The notes: generated by a model from the letters alone, not told the origin. DNA of 43,607 nucleotides from an uncultured Bacteroidales bacterium (GCA_937965665.1 CALCJE010000403.1:1-43607), one strand, 5' to 3'. Positions 33,022-40,593 are shown, counted from the first letter of the stretch. Translations and numbers: made by a program.

Positions 33022-33789
33022 GTGGTACCTATGGCAATTCCCGCTCAGAATATTGATGAAGTCCTGCTGGAGCTCGACAAAATAATTGACCAATCGGTTG
33101 CAGAAAATAACCACCTGGGGATTTTTGCTTATGTGTACCGCCGGACCACAACCCAGGTAAAACAGGCCATTATCGGGAAACAGTTCGGGGATAATGCGCG
33201 TATGGAAAAAATGGATGTTGCCTTTGCAAACCTCTACCTGATTGCGTACCAGGATTTCAGGCAGAAAAAAGGATGCTCAGCAGCCTGGCAAACCGCATTT
33301 AATGCTGATAAAAGCAGGGTAACTATTATACAGCACATTATGCTGGGAATGAACGCGCATATTAACCTCGACCTTGGAGTTGCGGCAGCTACCTTTGACC
33401 CGGGATCAAGTATGCAGGCCCTGGAAGATGATTTTATGCAGGTAAACCAGATTTTAAACGGGCTGGTAAATGAAATGCAGGATAAGGTATCGCGAGTTTC
33501 GAAGCTCATGCGGGTCCTGGACTGGATGGGTAAAAATACCGATGAGCTGATTATTAATTTCAGCATGGTTAAAGCCCGCGAACAGGCCTGGCAATTTGCC
33601 TGCCACCTTGCAACACTGGAGCCGGATGAACAGCATTCGGTAATCATTAAAAAGGACAGCCGTATATCGGCGTTTGGCCAATTACTCATTAACCCGCCGG
33701 GAATCTTGCTGAAACTGGCAGTAAAAGTAATAGCCCTGTTCGAAACAAAAGATGTGAATACGATCATTGACCGGCTAAGGGCAGGATAA
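33022..33789 (+). CDS. DUF5995 family protein
   Basis: The 255-residue protein matches the DUF5995 pattern I know: IFAYVYRRTT near residue 34, FGDNARMEKMDVAFANLYL, and HIMLGMNAHINLDLGVAAA (given in part) around residue 110, with a helical C-terminal half. These are soluble, mostly alpha-helical proteins of unknown function; the His/Asn-rich MNAHINLDLG block could be a metal or active site, but that is only suggested by its conservation. The ATG at 33022 or at 33031 could start it; the difference is three residues. It is a single gene 182 bp after the S46 peptidase and 329 bp before the VF530 gene. Confidence 0.75.
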   Translation: MVPMAIPAQNIDEVLLELDKIIDQSVAENNHLGIFAYVYRRTTTQVKQAIIGKQFGDNARMEKMDVAFANLYLIAYQDFRQKKGCSAAWQTAFNADKSRVTIIQHIMLGMNAHINLDLGVAAATFDPGSSMQALEDDFMQVNQILNGLVNEMQDKVSRVSKLMRVLDWMGKNTDELIINFSMVKAREQAWQFACHLATLEPDEQHSVIIKKDSRISAFGQLLINPPGILLKLAVKVIALFETKDVNTIIDRLRAG

Positions 33790-34079
33790 GCATCAGAATA
33801 TTTAAAATGATTCGATATGAAAAAAAAGCGATTGAGAATAAGGGAATAAGGTTGGATTAAAATTCATTCTTCTTGTTATTAAGGTTTTAAAAAAATAAAT
33901 AAGGTAAATATTTGTTTCAACCTTATTTTATTGTTTCAACCTTAGTAAAGGTTAACAGAAAGAAAGAACCCAACCTTATTACCTTATTGATTTTGAACAT
34001 CGTATACAATTATCCAATGAGTTTTAGATCGAACTCGCGCTATTTATAATTTTTTTGCGTCCTGATGAAGATGTAACCC
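33790..34079. other. Intergenic region with repeated CAACCTTATT motif
   Basis: No gene is visible here. CAACCTTA occurs three times on the plus strand (near 33917, 33938 and 33972), twice inside TTGTTTCAACCTTA, and its reverse complement AATAAGGTTG lies near 33846, so the segment can fold into alternative hairpins. Confidence 0.6.
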
Positions 34080-34087
34080 TATCTTTG
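34080..34087 (+). promoter_or_regulatory. Promoter of the VF530 gene (TTG-N22-TATCTTTG)
   Basis: TATCTTTG matches the -7 consensus 31 bp ahead of the ATG, and TTTG at 34054-34057 is 22 bp upstream as the -33 element. Confidence 0.7.
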
Positions 34088-34118
34088 CCTTACAAAACCG
34101 TTCGGTAATCAGAAAAAA

Positions 34119-34343
34119 ATGGCAGAGCAACAAAACAACCCACTTCACGGCATAAACCTCGAAACCATCCTGAACCGGCTGGTGGATCACTTTGGCTGGG
34201 AAATACTGGGCAAGCTGATACGCATCAATTGTTTTATCGAAAATCCCAGCATACAATCGAGCCTCAAATTTCTGCGAAAAACGCCCTGGGCCCGAAAAAA
34301 AGTGGAAGAGCTATACCTGCAGATACACGATAATTATAAATAG
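34119..34343 (+). CDS. VF530 family small DNA-binding protein
   Basis: The 74-residue protein matches the VF530/DUF2132 family, small helical proteins named after Vibrio fischeri VF530. Family blocks visible are DPLHG-like NPLHGINLETIL near residue 7, LVDHFGWEILG, RINCFIENPSIQSSLKFLRKTPWAR (given here as CFIENPSIQSSLKFL and RKTPWAR) and the helix ending VEELYL. The structure known for VF530 suggests nucleic-acid binding, but the cellular role is not established. The protein is full length, has a good promoter upstream and a bidirectional terminator downstream, so it is an independent gene. Confidence 0.9.
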   Translation: MAEQQNNPLHGINLETILNRLVDHFGWEILGKLIRINCFIENPSIQSSLKFLRKTPWARKKVEELYLQIHDNYK

Positions 34344-34365
34344 CATTCCATGATGCTGAAAAATA

Positions 34366-34401
34366 AAAAATCCCCGCTGCAAAATAACAGCGGGGATTTT
34401 T
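34366..34401. terminator. Bidirectional intrinsic terminator
   Basis: A 14-bp perfect stem (AAAAATCCCCGCTG with CAGCGGGGATTTTT) and eight-base loop lies between the convergent VF530 and OB-fold lipoprotein genes, with A and T runs on both sides. Confidence 0.93.
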
Positions 34402-34419
34402 ATTAAAAGTAATCCAGGA

Positions 34420-35130
34420 TTAAATTTCTTTCACCAGCCTGGCGTTTTCAACGATTACTTCGTAGAAATACCCTGCACCGAAATCTTTTTTCAGGGAAAC
34501 GGTTCCTTCGAAAACAACCACATCACCCACTTTAACATTTTCCATAGTGGTAACCGTGAGATCAAACATTTCGCCGCTTTTGGTTCCATCCTGTATATGT
34601 GCCCAGTTGCGATGCATAATTTCGGGGCTGAATTTTACAACTTCACCCCTGATCTTCACGGTTTGACCGTCATATTTTTCCTTGTTGGCATACAATTCGG
34701 CAATAGTAATTCCGCCTTTGGCAGGATCTACTTTTATGCCTTCTTTAGCTACAGGTGCTTGTTTGCCTTTGGTTGAATCGGCAACACTCACTGTCATGGT
34801 TATTGGTTTATCGCTGAATTTATCCACAAAAAAGATAGAAGGAAATGTACGGTTCAACTCCTTGCTTGTAAAGTTGGTCATTTCCATGCCTGTCATATAG
34901 TAATAGGTTTTACCTTTTTCAACCTCAGCCTTGCTGATAGCGATCCAGTTCTCGGTACCATCTTCCGATGCCAGGATGTAGGTATAACTACCGGTCTGCA
35001 ATACTTCTTCGGCAGTAATTTTATGAACATTGGGGGCGAGGTTCTCGTCTTTTCCGCTTTTCGGTTTACAGCTGAATGCAAATACCATTATTCCGGCAAG
35101 CAGTACAAATAATTTAAGTTTCATTTTCAT
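34420..35130 (-). CDS. Lipoprotein with C-terminal OB-fold-like domain
   Basis: The 236-residue protein has a lipoprotein signal ending MVFAFSCKP (Cys at about residue 21). The N-terminal half (about 35-110) has the alternating strand pattern TYILASEDG...WIAISKAEVEKGKTYYY, resembling a beta-barrel often annotated as an OB-like or GW-type domain. The second half, from about residue 136, reads ITIAELYANKEKYDGQTVKIRGEVVKF, then HIQDGTKSGEMFDLTV, VGDVVVFEGTVSL and ends with ENARLVKEI, an OB-fold of the nucleic-acid/oligosaccharide-binding type. Being exported, it probably binds a ligand other than nucleic acid. Function unknown. A TACTTTTG box lies 51 bp upstream. Confidence 0.75.
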   Translation of the reverse strand: MKMKLKLFVLLAGIMVFAFSCKPKSGKDENLAPNVHKITAEEVLQTGSYTYILASEDGTENWIAISKAEVEKGKTYYYMTGMEMTNFTSKELNRTFPSIFFVDKFSDKPITMTVSVADSTKGKQAPVAKEGIKVDPAKGGITIAELYANKEKYDGQTVKIRGEVVKFSPEIMHRNWAHIQDGTKSGEMFDLTVTTMENVKVGDVVVFEGTVSLKKDFGAGYFYEVIVENARLVKEI

Positions 35131-35180
35131 GATTCAGGTTTGGGTTAACTTAATTTTAAAGCATGTTTTATAGTGCGCGA

Positions 35181-35188
35181 CAAAAGTA
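35181..35188 (-). promoter_or_regulatory. -7 box (TACTTTTG) of the OB-fold lipoprotein gene
   Basis: TACTTTTG on the minus strand lies 50 bp ahead of the ATG at 35130. It is the same octamer as ahead of tetR. The -33 element is unclear. Confidence 0.5.
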
Positions 35189-35374
35189 TTCATAATTGAT
35201 CATATATGAATACATCTCCATATAATTTGGCAATTTAATTGAATTATTTTCGGGAAAAGCCGGTGCTTTTATTTGTTGTAGGATTTTTACTTCTCCAGAT
35301 TCGCAATAATAAGCCGCGGTATAAAATCAATTAAATACCGGAATCTGGTCTTGTAGCTGTTATGTAAAATTTGG

Positions 35375-35382
35375 TACCTTTA
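35375..35382 (+). promoter_or_regulatory. Promoter candidate TTG-N21-TACCTTTA
   Basis: TACCTTTA deviates from TAnnTTTG only in the last base and has TTG at 35351-35353 at the right spacing. It lies 51 bp upstream of the ATG at 35434. Confidence 0.45.
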
Positions 35383-35433
35383 TAACGAGCAACAAAATTG
35401 AGAAGCATATCACAGGTATCAACCTTAATACAA

Positions 35434-35745
35434 ATGAAAATGAAACATTCAGAAAAATTTCGTAAAACTACCATTGCGGCAATCATGGTAATCACCGCGG
35501 TATTGCTGGCGAGTTGTGCCAACCAGGAAATTGTGGCTCCCTGTTTAAAGGGGCACACTTTTGGGTTCCTGGGCGGATTGCTTCATGGCTTTATAGCTCC
35601 TTTCGACCTGATAGCTATGCTGTTTCGTGATGATGTTACAGTTTACGCACCCAACAATAACGGTGCCTGGTATGCTTTCGGTTTCCTGATCGGAAGCGGT
35701 GGCTGGGGCTTTTTTGGCGGAAACAGGAGCTCGCGAAAGAAATGA
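35434..35745 (+). CDS. Small lipoprotein of unknown function
   Basis: Starting at the ATG at 35434 (or 35440) the product is about 103 residues, with a signal peptide ending VITAVLLASCANQE, so lipidation at the Cys is expected. The mature part is hydrophobic and Gly-rich: CLKGHTFGFLGGLLHGFIAPFDLIAML, a short polar stretch VYAPNNNGAWYAFGFLIG and GGWGFFGGNR at the end (given in parts). The LLHGFIAPFDLI stretch could be a membrane-embedded hairpin. I recall similar uncharacterised proteins in Bacteroidota. I do not recognise a function. An in-frame upstream extension to 35398 overlaps the promoter candidate's leader and is not preferred. Confidence 0.7.
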   Translation: MKMKHSEKFRKTTIAAIMVITAVLLASCANQEIVAPCLKGHTFGFLGGLLHGFIAPFDLIAMLFRDDVTVYAPNNNGAWYAFGFLIGSGGWGFFGGNRSSRKK

Positions 35746-35811
35746 TAACTGTTTGTACCTGATTTGGGTTCGTGAAAACAATATTTGCTAGCGGTATAAG
35801 GAAAGTGCTAT

Positions 35812-36237
35812 TTATTTCCTGGGTACGAATGTCATCATTTCTGTGGTTCCATCCAGTAAAGCCAGTTTGCCACCGGAGATTTCAAGATTTTTAACTTTTC
35901 GCATGGCTTCCAAAAAAAGCATTTCTCCATTACCAGGGCAGGCCATGCGTGTCATGGCACCCAGGTTAAGGCTGATGTTATTATTTTTCGCTTCGTACGT
36001 ACCCGACATACTGTTGCATCCCGTAGATCCGGTAAGCCGCCCATCCTTACTAAAAACAAGGAATGGCATCCCTTTCATAAATTCCTTACTATCTACGGCC
36101 ATGCCCTGCAGGGTACTTAACTCCCATGCCGAAACTGTAAGCTGATCTTTTGCATCGAGTTTACTGCTTGATTTACATGCACTCATGAGCATAACCAAAC
36201 TAATCAAAACGAAGATTCTGACACTAATACTTTTCAT
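35812..36237 (-). CDS. META/HslJ domain lipoprotein
   Basis: The 141-residue protein has a lipoprotein signal ending LVMLMSACKSS. The mature part is one META domain: SAWELSTLQG, FSKDGRLTGSTGCNSMSGTY with the characteristic GCN, LGAMTRMACPG with the conserved T-x-MAC, and FLEAMRKVKNLEISGGKLALLDG (in part). META/HslJ proteins are envelope proteins linked to heat or novobiocin resistance in E. coli; the biochemical role is unknown. Both conserved cysteines (in GCN and MAC) are present, so a disulphide is possible. It is followed by a convergent small lipoprotein gene and preceded, 67 bp away, by another lipoprotein gene on the same strand. Confidence 0.88.
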   Translation of the reverse strand: MKSISVRIFVLISLVMLMSACKSSSKLDAKDQLTVSAWELSTLQGMAVDSKEFMKGMPFLVFSKDGRLTGSTGCNSMSGTYEAKNNNISLNLGAMTRMACPGNGEMLFLEAMRKVKNLEISGGKLALLDGTTEMMTFVPRK

Positions 36238-36304
36238 AGATACGGGCTTGATTGATTACTTAATTATGTGATCCTTAAAATATAAAACGCAACTATTCAG
36301 CAGC

Positions 36305-36937
36305 CTACTTTTTAAACACACCTTCTTTATTCAGTTGTTTAAGCAGCATCCTGGAGTAGTCTTTAAAAAAGCTCTCCAGGTCAGTAGGATTATATGCATC
36401 TGATTGAATGGAACACAAATGTGTTTCGGTAGCGGCATCGTAAAAGTTGGTTTCGATGAGGTAGGTCAGGTTTTCGGTAATATATCCCGGTTCGGTTTCT
36501 TCATAATAATAATGCCCGTAATAACGGCCATAGCTCCCGTAGTAAGCAGCGGTGGGGTAAAATGTGCGTTCTGGCTGGTACGATTCCTCCTTTTTAATAT
36601 CGATCAGGGCTAACAGGATTACTCCATCGCAACCTGATTGCCTTACAGCCTTCACCAGTATTTCACTGGTTAATGAATCGGATCCCATAAAAGCAGGCGT
36701 TATTACATCACTGCTTTTCACTGCTTTCTGACCCCGGGCAGCAATTAGTTTTGCCATTTCATTTTCGATATACAGCCTGTTTTGCCAATCCCTGGTAAGC
36801 GACATCACAAAAATTGACTTGTACGGTTTTTTGGGCAAAGCCTCCCGGTTTACCCATGAACTTAACACCTGTTGCGGAGGCGTACATGCTGATAATACCA
36901 GCAACAGCAAAAATGCGGTAAAGACTTTTAGGTTCAT
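36305..36937 (-). CDS. Lipoprotein of unknown function (DUF4136-like pattern)
   Basis: Starting at the ATG at 36937, the 210-residue product has a lipoprotein signal ending LLLLVLSACTPPQQ. The frame can be extended to 37042, but that part overlaps the upstream beta-barrel gene and lacks a signal peptide start. The mature protein reads SSWVNREALPKKPYKSIFVMSLTRDW, a helix, VKAVRQSGCDGVILLALID, a Tyr/Gly/His-rich loop near residues 140-160 (YYGSYGRYYGHYYYEE), and a final strand/helix with IETNFYDAATETHLCSIQSD. The order (YKSIFV strand, Asp-Gly-Val strand, YDAATxxLxW-like strand) resembles DUF4136 or related lipoproteins. Function unknown. It follows the beta-barrel gene by 49 bp and is likely cotranscribed. 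Confidence 0.65.
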   Translation of the reverse strand: MNLKVFTAFLLLLVLSACTPPQQVLSSWVNREALPKKPYKSIFVMSLTRDWQNRLYIENEMAKLIAARGQKAVKSSDVITPAFMGSDSLTSEILVKAVRQSGCDGVILLALIDIKKEESYQPERTFYPTAAYYGSYGRYYGHYYYEETEPGYITENLTYLIETNFYDAATETHLCSIQSDAYNPTDLESFFKDYSRMLLKQLNKEGVFKK

Positions 36938-36986
36938 AACGCTTATTTTAATACTTAATATGTTGATCCTCTTTGCAAACGGCAGG

Positions 36987-37604
36987 CTATTTGATTTTGT
37001 AAACCAAACCAGCGGTAAAGCCAAAGGACCAGATAGGAACATTTCCTGATAATCCTACACCTGAGCCACCGGTTCCCCAGAAGAAACTGCCTCCTGAGCT
37101 GGTAATCGGCAACGCCAGGTTTGTTTGAAGCCTGAACCCCAAATTATCATTGTCCATGATCTTTAAACCAGCAAGAAAGCCAACCGAAAATTTAGTAACC
37201 GTGTTGAAGCTATTATTGCCCGAACCCAGCCAGCCGGCACCCAGGTTAAAACCTGAAAACCCTGCCACTTTTTCGTTAGCCGGGAAAATACGCTGACCGC
37301 CAATTAACATGTAATTTACGTTAACCGGGGTATCAACAAATTCAAAGCCTGAATAACCGGATTGAGCTGTAGCATTGGTCTGGTAACGGTAATACGAAAT
37401 TTCGATGGCATTATACATACCTGCTTTATATGTGAGTGCTCCACCATAGGTAAACCCATCGTTAACCCGGGCACGTCCATTGGTAATATTTACAGTACTC
37501 CGGAAGGTGTATCCTGCAAAGGGCGTAAGTTCAATGCTTTGTGCGAAGACAGAATTACCAGTAGAAATTACTAAAAAAGCAAGAAGCAGTATTTTGTTTT
37601 TCAT
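36987..37604 (-). CDS. Outer membrane beta-barrel protein
   Basis: Starting at the ATG at 37604, the 205-residue product has a signal peptide (MKNKILLLAFLVISTGNSVFA, cleaved before QS) and a mature part made of alternating amphipathic strands: IELTPFAGYTFRS, FTYGGALTYKAG, AIEISYYRYQ, VNYMLIGGQRIF, GFNLGAGWLGSG and a C-terminal strand ending FTAGLVYKIK. This is the pattern of small eight-strand outer-membrane barrels. A longer frame to 37730 is open but would put the signal sequence 42 residues in, and a strong promoter (TTTG-N19-TATCTTTG) lies inside it. It heads a two-gene unit with the lipoprotein downstream. Confidence 0.82.
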   Translation of the reverse strand: MKNKILLLAFLVISTGNSVFAQSIELTPFAGYTFRSTVNITNGRARVNDGFTYGGALTYKAGMYNAIEISYYRYQTNATAQSGYSGFEFVDTPVNVNYMLIGGQRIFPANEKVAGFSGFNLGAGWLGSGNNSFNTVTKFSVGFLAGLKIMDNDNLGFRLQTNLALPITSSGGSFFWGTGGSGVGLSGNVPIWSFGFTAGLVYKIK

Positions 37605-37658
37605 GACCCAAATTGTGTGGGGTTCGACAATTTTATTTTTAAACCGGGTATTGATTTT

Positions 37659-37666
37659 CAAAGATA
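37659..37666 (-). promoter_or_regulatory. Promoter TTTG-N19-TATCTTTG of the beta-barrel gene
   Basis: The minus strand has TATCTTTG with TTTG at 37689-37686, exactly 19 bp upstream: the best two-part match to the Bacteroidota consensus in the window. It lies 55 bp ahead of the chosen start at 37604. Confidence 0.78.
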
Positions 37667-37761
37667 GCGAAAAATGTAATAATGACAAAGCAATGCATGG
37701 GCATAGAAAATTCTTGTTTTCGTGTATCATTAATATTTTAGCAGGCTGAATTATTTATTCG

Positions 37762-37769
37762 TAAATTTG
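37762..37769 (+). promoter_or_regulatory. -7 box (TAAATTTG) of tandem paralog 1
   Basis: TAAATTTG matches TAnnTTTG 33 bp upstream of the ATG at 37803; the longer open frame starting at 37767 would begin inside it. Confidence 0.5.
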
Positions 37770-37802
37770 ATAATCAATTCCCAGGAAATTAAACCAAACA
37801 TC

Positions 37803-38882
37803 ATGAAAAAATACTTACTGCTATTTCTGATCATAGCCATAAATACCTTCAGCGCTAAAGTTTTTGCGCAAAGTGCGAGCGACACTACACTGTTAGGTTT
37901 GCCAGGTGATAACCTCGACCTGTATGCTGTACTTGAGCTTTTCCAAAAATCGAAGACGATTGAGGATTTTGAAAAGACACTGAACGAAGAAAAAACCGGA
38001 ATAAATAACCTGGATTTAAACCTGGATAAGAAAGTTGATTTTATAAAGGTAACCACCAAGCAAAAAGATAAAGATTTCACTTTTATTTTACAGGTTGATG
38101 TTACTGAAAAAGAAGTTCAGGACGTTGCTGTAATCCTGGTATCGAAGGATAAAAATGATAAAGTGTCGCTGCAGATTGTTGGAGACAAAGACCTGTACGG
38201 CAAGGACTATGTTATTGAGCCAAAGCCTGCTGCTACGGCTAATCCTGCTTATGGCGGTACCGATCCGATTGCGGCTGCCTCAACTCCAACAACTGTTGTA
38301 GTGGTTGAATCGGCGCCCATTGTTCAATACGTATATTCACCGGTCTATGTACCATATTATCCACCTTACCATTACGGGTATTATCCACCCTATTTTGCAG
38401 CATTTACCGTGATGGCGATTGGGGTTTACCACCACAACAATTACTATCATCATGCAGGATACCATGGCGGGTATGGGAATAACACGGTTATCATTCACAA
38501 TACCAATAATTACAACAACTACAATAACTCCCGCAACACCTCCAACACCGTGAACAATAATAAGGCGAGCGGGAATTATGGCTCGAACAGGGCTTCAACA
38601 AGCCAAACGAAGGGATCTTCTGCATCAACCCGGCAATCGGCATCACCTTCAACCAATCCATCGCGGGGATCAACCTCAACCAATAACCGTACATCCGCTG
38701 CTCCATCAACAAAACAGTCGATGGGGTCCTCACCATCACGTCCTTCGGCATCACCCTCGGCACAACCAACCCGGTCCTCAAATTCATCATCGGCCAGGCC
38801 GGCTACAACCAGCGGGTCACGTTCAGGCAGCGGCGGATTTAACGGTGGTGGCCGCGGAGGTGGCGGAGGCAGGCGTCGGTAA
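37803..38882 (+). CDS. Secreted low-complexity protein, tandem paralog 1
   Basis: The 359-residue product has a signal peptide (MKKYLLLFLIIAINTFSAKVFAQ). A folded-looking domain of about 115 residues follows: TTLLGLPGDNLDLYAVLELF, a Lys/Asp-rich middle with VDFIKV, FTFILQVDV, QDVAVILVSKDKND and LQIVGDKDLYGKDY. Then come a Tyr/Pro segment (VQYVYSP, VPYYPPYHYGYYPPYF), a His/Asn-rich segment, a Ser/Thr/Pro stretch of about 80 residues and a Gly/Arg tail. The core is about 90% identical to that of the next gene. The YYPPY segment may be a hydrophobic or adhesive patch; the tail is likely disordered and basic. No enzymatic motif and no T9SS tail are seen, so the function and final location are unknown. 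Confidence 0.78.
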   Translation: MKKYLLLFLIIAINTFSAKVFAQSASDTTLLGLPGDNLDLYAVLELFQKSKTIEDFEKTLNEEKTGINNLDLNLDKKVDFIKVTTKQKDKDFTFILQVDVTEKEVQDVAVILVSKDKNDKVSLQIVGDKDLYGKDYVIEPKPAATANPAYGGTDPIAAASTPTTVVVVESAPIVQYVYSPVYVPYYPPYHYGYYPPYFAAFTVMAIGVYHHNNYYHHAGYHGGYGNNTVIIHNTNNYNNYNNSRNTSNTVNNNKASGNYGSNRASTSQTKGSSASTRQSASPSTNPSRGSTSTNNRTSAAPSTKQSMGSSPSRPSASPSAQPTRSSNSSSARPATTSGSRSGSGGFNGGGRGGGGGRRR

Positions 38883-39031
38883 TAATACTGATGTTGAGCA
38901 TAAAATTTTAAACAGGTTGAGGGTTCTGGTATAAACTGAAACCCTCATTCCGTTATATGGCTGGCCTAAATTTATTACGAATGGCATGATTTCCATCCAG
39001 TTTCCATATATGTTTTCTGGGGGAATTTTTG
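38883..39031. other. Intergenic between tandem paralogs
   Basis: The gap contains an inverted repeat GAGGGTT/AACCCTC (38919-38925 and 38940-38946) with a 14-base loop and no T-run, so termination here is doubtful and the paralogs may be partly cotranscribed. Confidence 0.4.
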
Positions 39032-39039
39032 TATTTTTG
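39032..39039 (+). promoter_or_regulatory. -7 box (TATTTTTG) of tandem paralog 2
   Basis: TATTTTTG matches TAnnTTTG 25 bp upstream of the ATG at 39065. The -33 element is unclear. Confidence 0.45.
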
Positions 39040-39064
39040 ATTTATGAATCTAAAACGGATTGAG

Positions 39065-40252
39065 ATGAAAAAATATTTGCTGTTATTCCTGATACCGGCT
39101 TTAAGCCTGTTTAGCATTCCTGCTTTTTCGCAAACCGAAAGCCAGACCGAGCAGGACACAACTTTATTGGGACTGCCGGGCGATAACCTTAACCTGTATG
39201 CTGTTTTAGATCTTTTCCAGAAATCAAAAACCATCGAAGACTTTGAAAAAGAGTTAAACCTGGAGAAAACCGGGATTAACAACCTTGACCTGAACCTGGA
39301 CAAAAAAGTTGATTTTATTAAGGTTATAACGAAGCAAAAAGACAAGGATTTTACATTTATTCTCCAAGTAGATGTAAACGATAAGGAAAAACAAGATGTG
39401 GCGGTTATACTCGTTTCGAAGGATAAAAATGATAAAGTCACACTGCAGATTGTTGGCGACAAAGATCTGTATGGCAAAGACTATATAGTTGAACCCCAGG
39501 CCACAACAACACCTTCGGTTACCGCTAACCCTGCATACAAAGGAGACGATCCGGTAATTGTTAATGTACCGGCAAAAACAACTACCGTGGTAGTTGAATC
39601 GGCACCTATTGTGCAATACGTTTATTCACCGGCCTATGCACCTTATTATCCGCCATACTATTACGGTTACTATCCCCCCTATTTCAATCCATTCCCGATA
39701 ATAGCGGTTGGTATGTACTGGGGTATGCATGCAGCCTACTGGCATGGCGGGCATGGGTATCATGGCAATACTACCGTTATTCACAACACGAATAATTTCA
39801 ACAACTACAATAATTCACGCAACAGTTCAAACACCGTTAACCATAATAAAGCGAGCGGAAATTATGGCGGAAACAGGGGTTCGGCATCAACACGGCCCTC
39901 AACCGGTACCTCAAACCGGCCATCAACCCGCCCCTCAGCCGGAACATCAAACAGGCCTTCAGCAGGGGCATCCACCCGGCCCTCGACCGGCGCTTCAACA
40001 CGTCCATCAACGGGAGCATCAGGCCGTCCATCTGCCGGAGCTTCTCCATCAACACGCCCATCAACATCAGGTAACTATTCCCGGCCTTCAGGTTCATCAA
40101 ATTCGTATGGCGGAGGCGGACGCACCGGTGGTAGCTACAGTGGAAGCGGTCGCAGCAGTGGCTTTAGCGGAAGTGGTGGTTCACGCAGTAGTGGCGGATT
40201 CAGCGGTGGTGGTCGCGGAGGCGGCGGAGGCCGTGGCGGTGGAAGAAGATAA
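39065..40252 (+). CDS. Secreted low-complexity protein, tandem paralog 2
   Basis: The 395-residue product repeats the plan of paralog 1: signal peptide (MKKYLLLFLIPALSLFSIPAFSQ), the near-identical 115-residue core starting TTLLGLPGDNLNLYAVLDLF, a Tyr/Pro segment ending YYGYYPPYF, and an Asn-rich linker (NNFNNYNNSRNSSNTVNHN). The Ser/Thr/Pro part here is an ordered array of short units of the type GASTRPST and GTSNRPS, about a dozen copies over roughly residues 275-345, followed by a Gly/Ser/Arg tail ending RGGGGGRGGGRR. The array is visible in DNA as near-repeats around 39890-40075, a site for slippage. I choose the ATG at 39065, where the signal peptide starts. Function unknown. Confidence 0.78.
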   Translation: MKKYLLLFLIPALSLFSIPAFSQTESQTEQDTTLLGLPGDNLNLYAVLDLFQKSKTIEDFEKELNLEKTGINNLDLNLDKKVDFIKVITKQKDKDFTFILQVDVNDKEKQDVAVILVSKDKNDKVTLQIVGDKDLYGKDYIVEPQATTTPSVTANPAYKGDDPVIVNVPAKTTTVVVESAPIVQYVYSPAYAPYYPPYYYGYYPPYFNPFPIIAVGMYWGMHAAYWHGGHGYHGNTTVIHNTNNFNNYNNSRNSSNTVNHNKASGNYGGNRGSASTRPSTGTSNRPSTRPSAGTSNRPSAGASTRPSTGASTRPSTGASGRPSAGASPSTRPSTSGNYSRPSGSSNSYGGGGRTGGSYSGSGRSSGFSGSGGSRSSGGFSGGGRGGGGGRGGGRR

Positions 40253-40307
40253 AATTTGAAACTTTCATTTTAGCATTTACCCACTGAATTTACCTACTAT
40301 AAACTGC

Positions 40308-40339
40308 AAAAGCTGTTCTCCCGGGAACGGCTTTTTTTT
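40308..40339 (+). terminator. Intrinsic terminator of tandem paralog 2
   Basis: An 11-bp stem (AAAAGCTGTTC with GAACGGCTTTT, one G-U) and six-base loop is followed by a run of Ts to 40340, 55 bp after the stop. Confidence 0.9.
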
Positions 40340-40555
40340 TAACCTACCCTGTCCCTTTTTGCAAATTGATTATGAAGATTTCACCCGGCCCTTTCGGGAC
40401 AAAGATTTTACCCGGTTGACCGGTCAATCACAGTCCCTGGTTTTAACCCGGAGAACCGGAACTACACCAACCTGGCTTTTATTGACTTTTAGGGTGGAGA
40501 CTGCAGGCTATGATTCGGAACCTGCAAAATATGGTAACTATGCTGAAGCTAAAAT
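40340..40555. other. Intergenic region with three imperfect direct repeats
   Basis: GATTTCACCCGG (40377-40388), GATTTTACCCGG (40404-40415) and GGTTTTAACCCGG (40439-40451) recur here, each followed by a G/C-rich self-complementary patch. A plus-strand open frame (40359-40832) crosses them and then runs antisense through the NTF2-like gene; I do not regard it as a gene. Confidence 0.55.
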
Positions 40556-40593
40556 AAAAAAACTGCCAATGTGTTGCAATGGCAGTTTTTTTT
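40556..40593 (-). terminator. Terminator of the NTF2-like lipoprotein gene
   Basis: AACTGCCA pairs with TGGCAGTT around an 11-base loop, with A and T runs on both sides, so it can work in both directions. It lies about 20 bp past the minus-strand stop codon. Confidence 0.85.

Noticed and set aside
33234..33767. Minus-strand frame of 177 codons inside DUF5995
   Set aside because: Shadow frame; Ser/Cys-rich translation without domain pattern, while DUF5995 motifs are clear on the plus strand.
39708..40259. Second plus-strand frame of 183 codons inside paralog 2, rich in Gln/His/Pro
   Set aside because: It is the +1/+2 reading of the repetitive tail; openness follows from the repeat and it lacks a signal peptide or a separate promoter.
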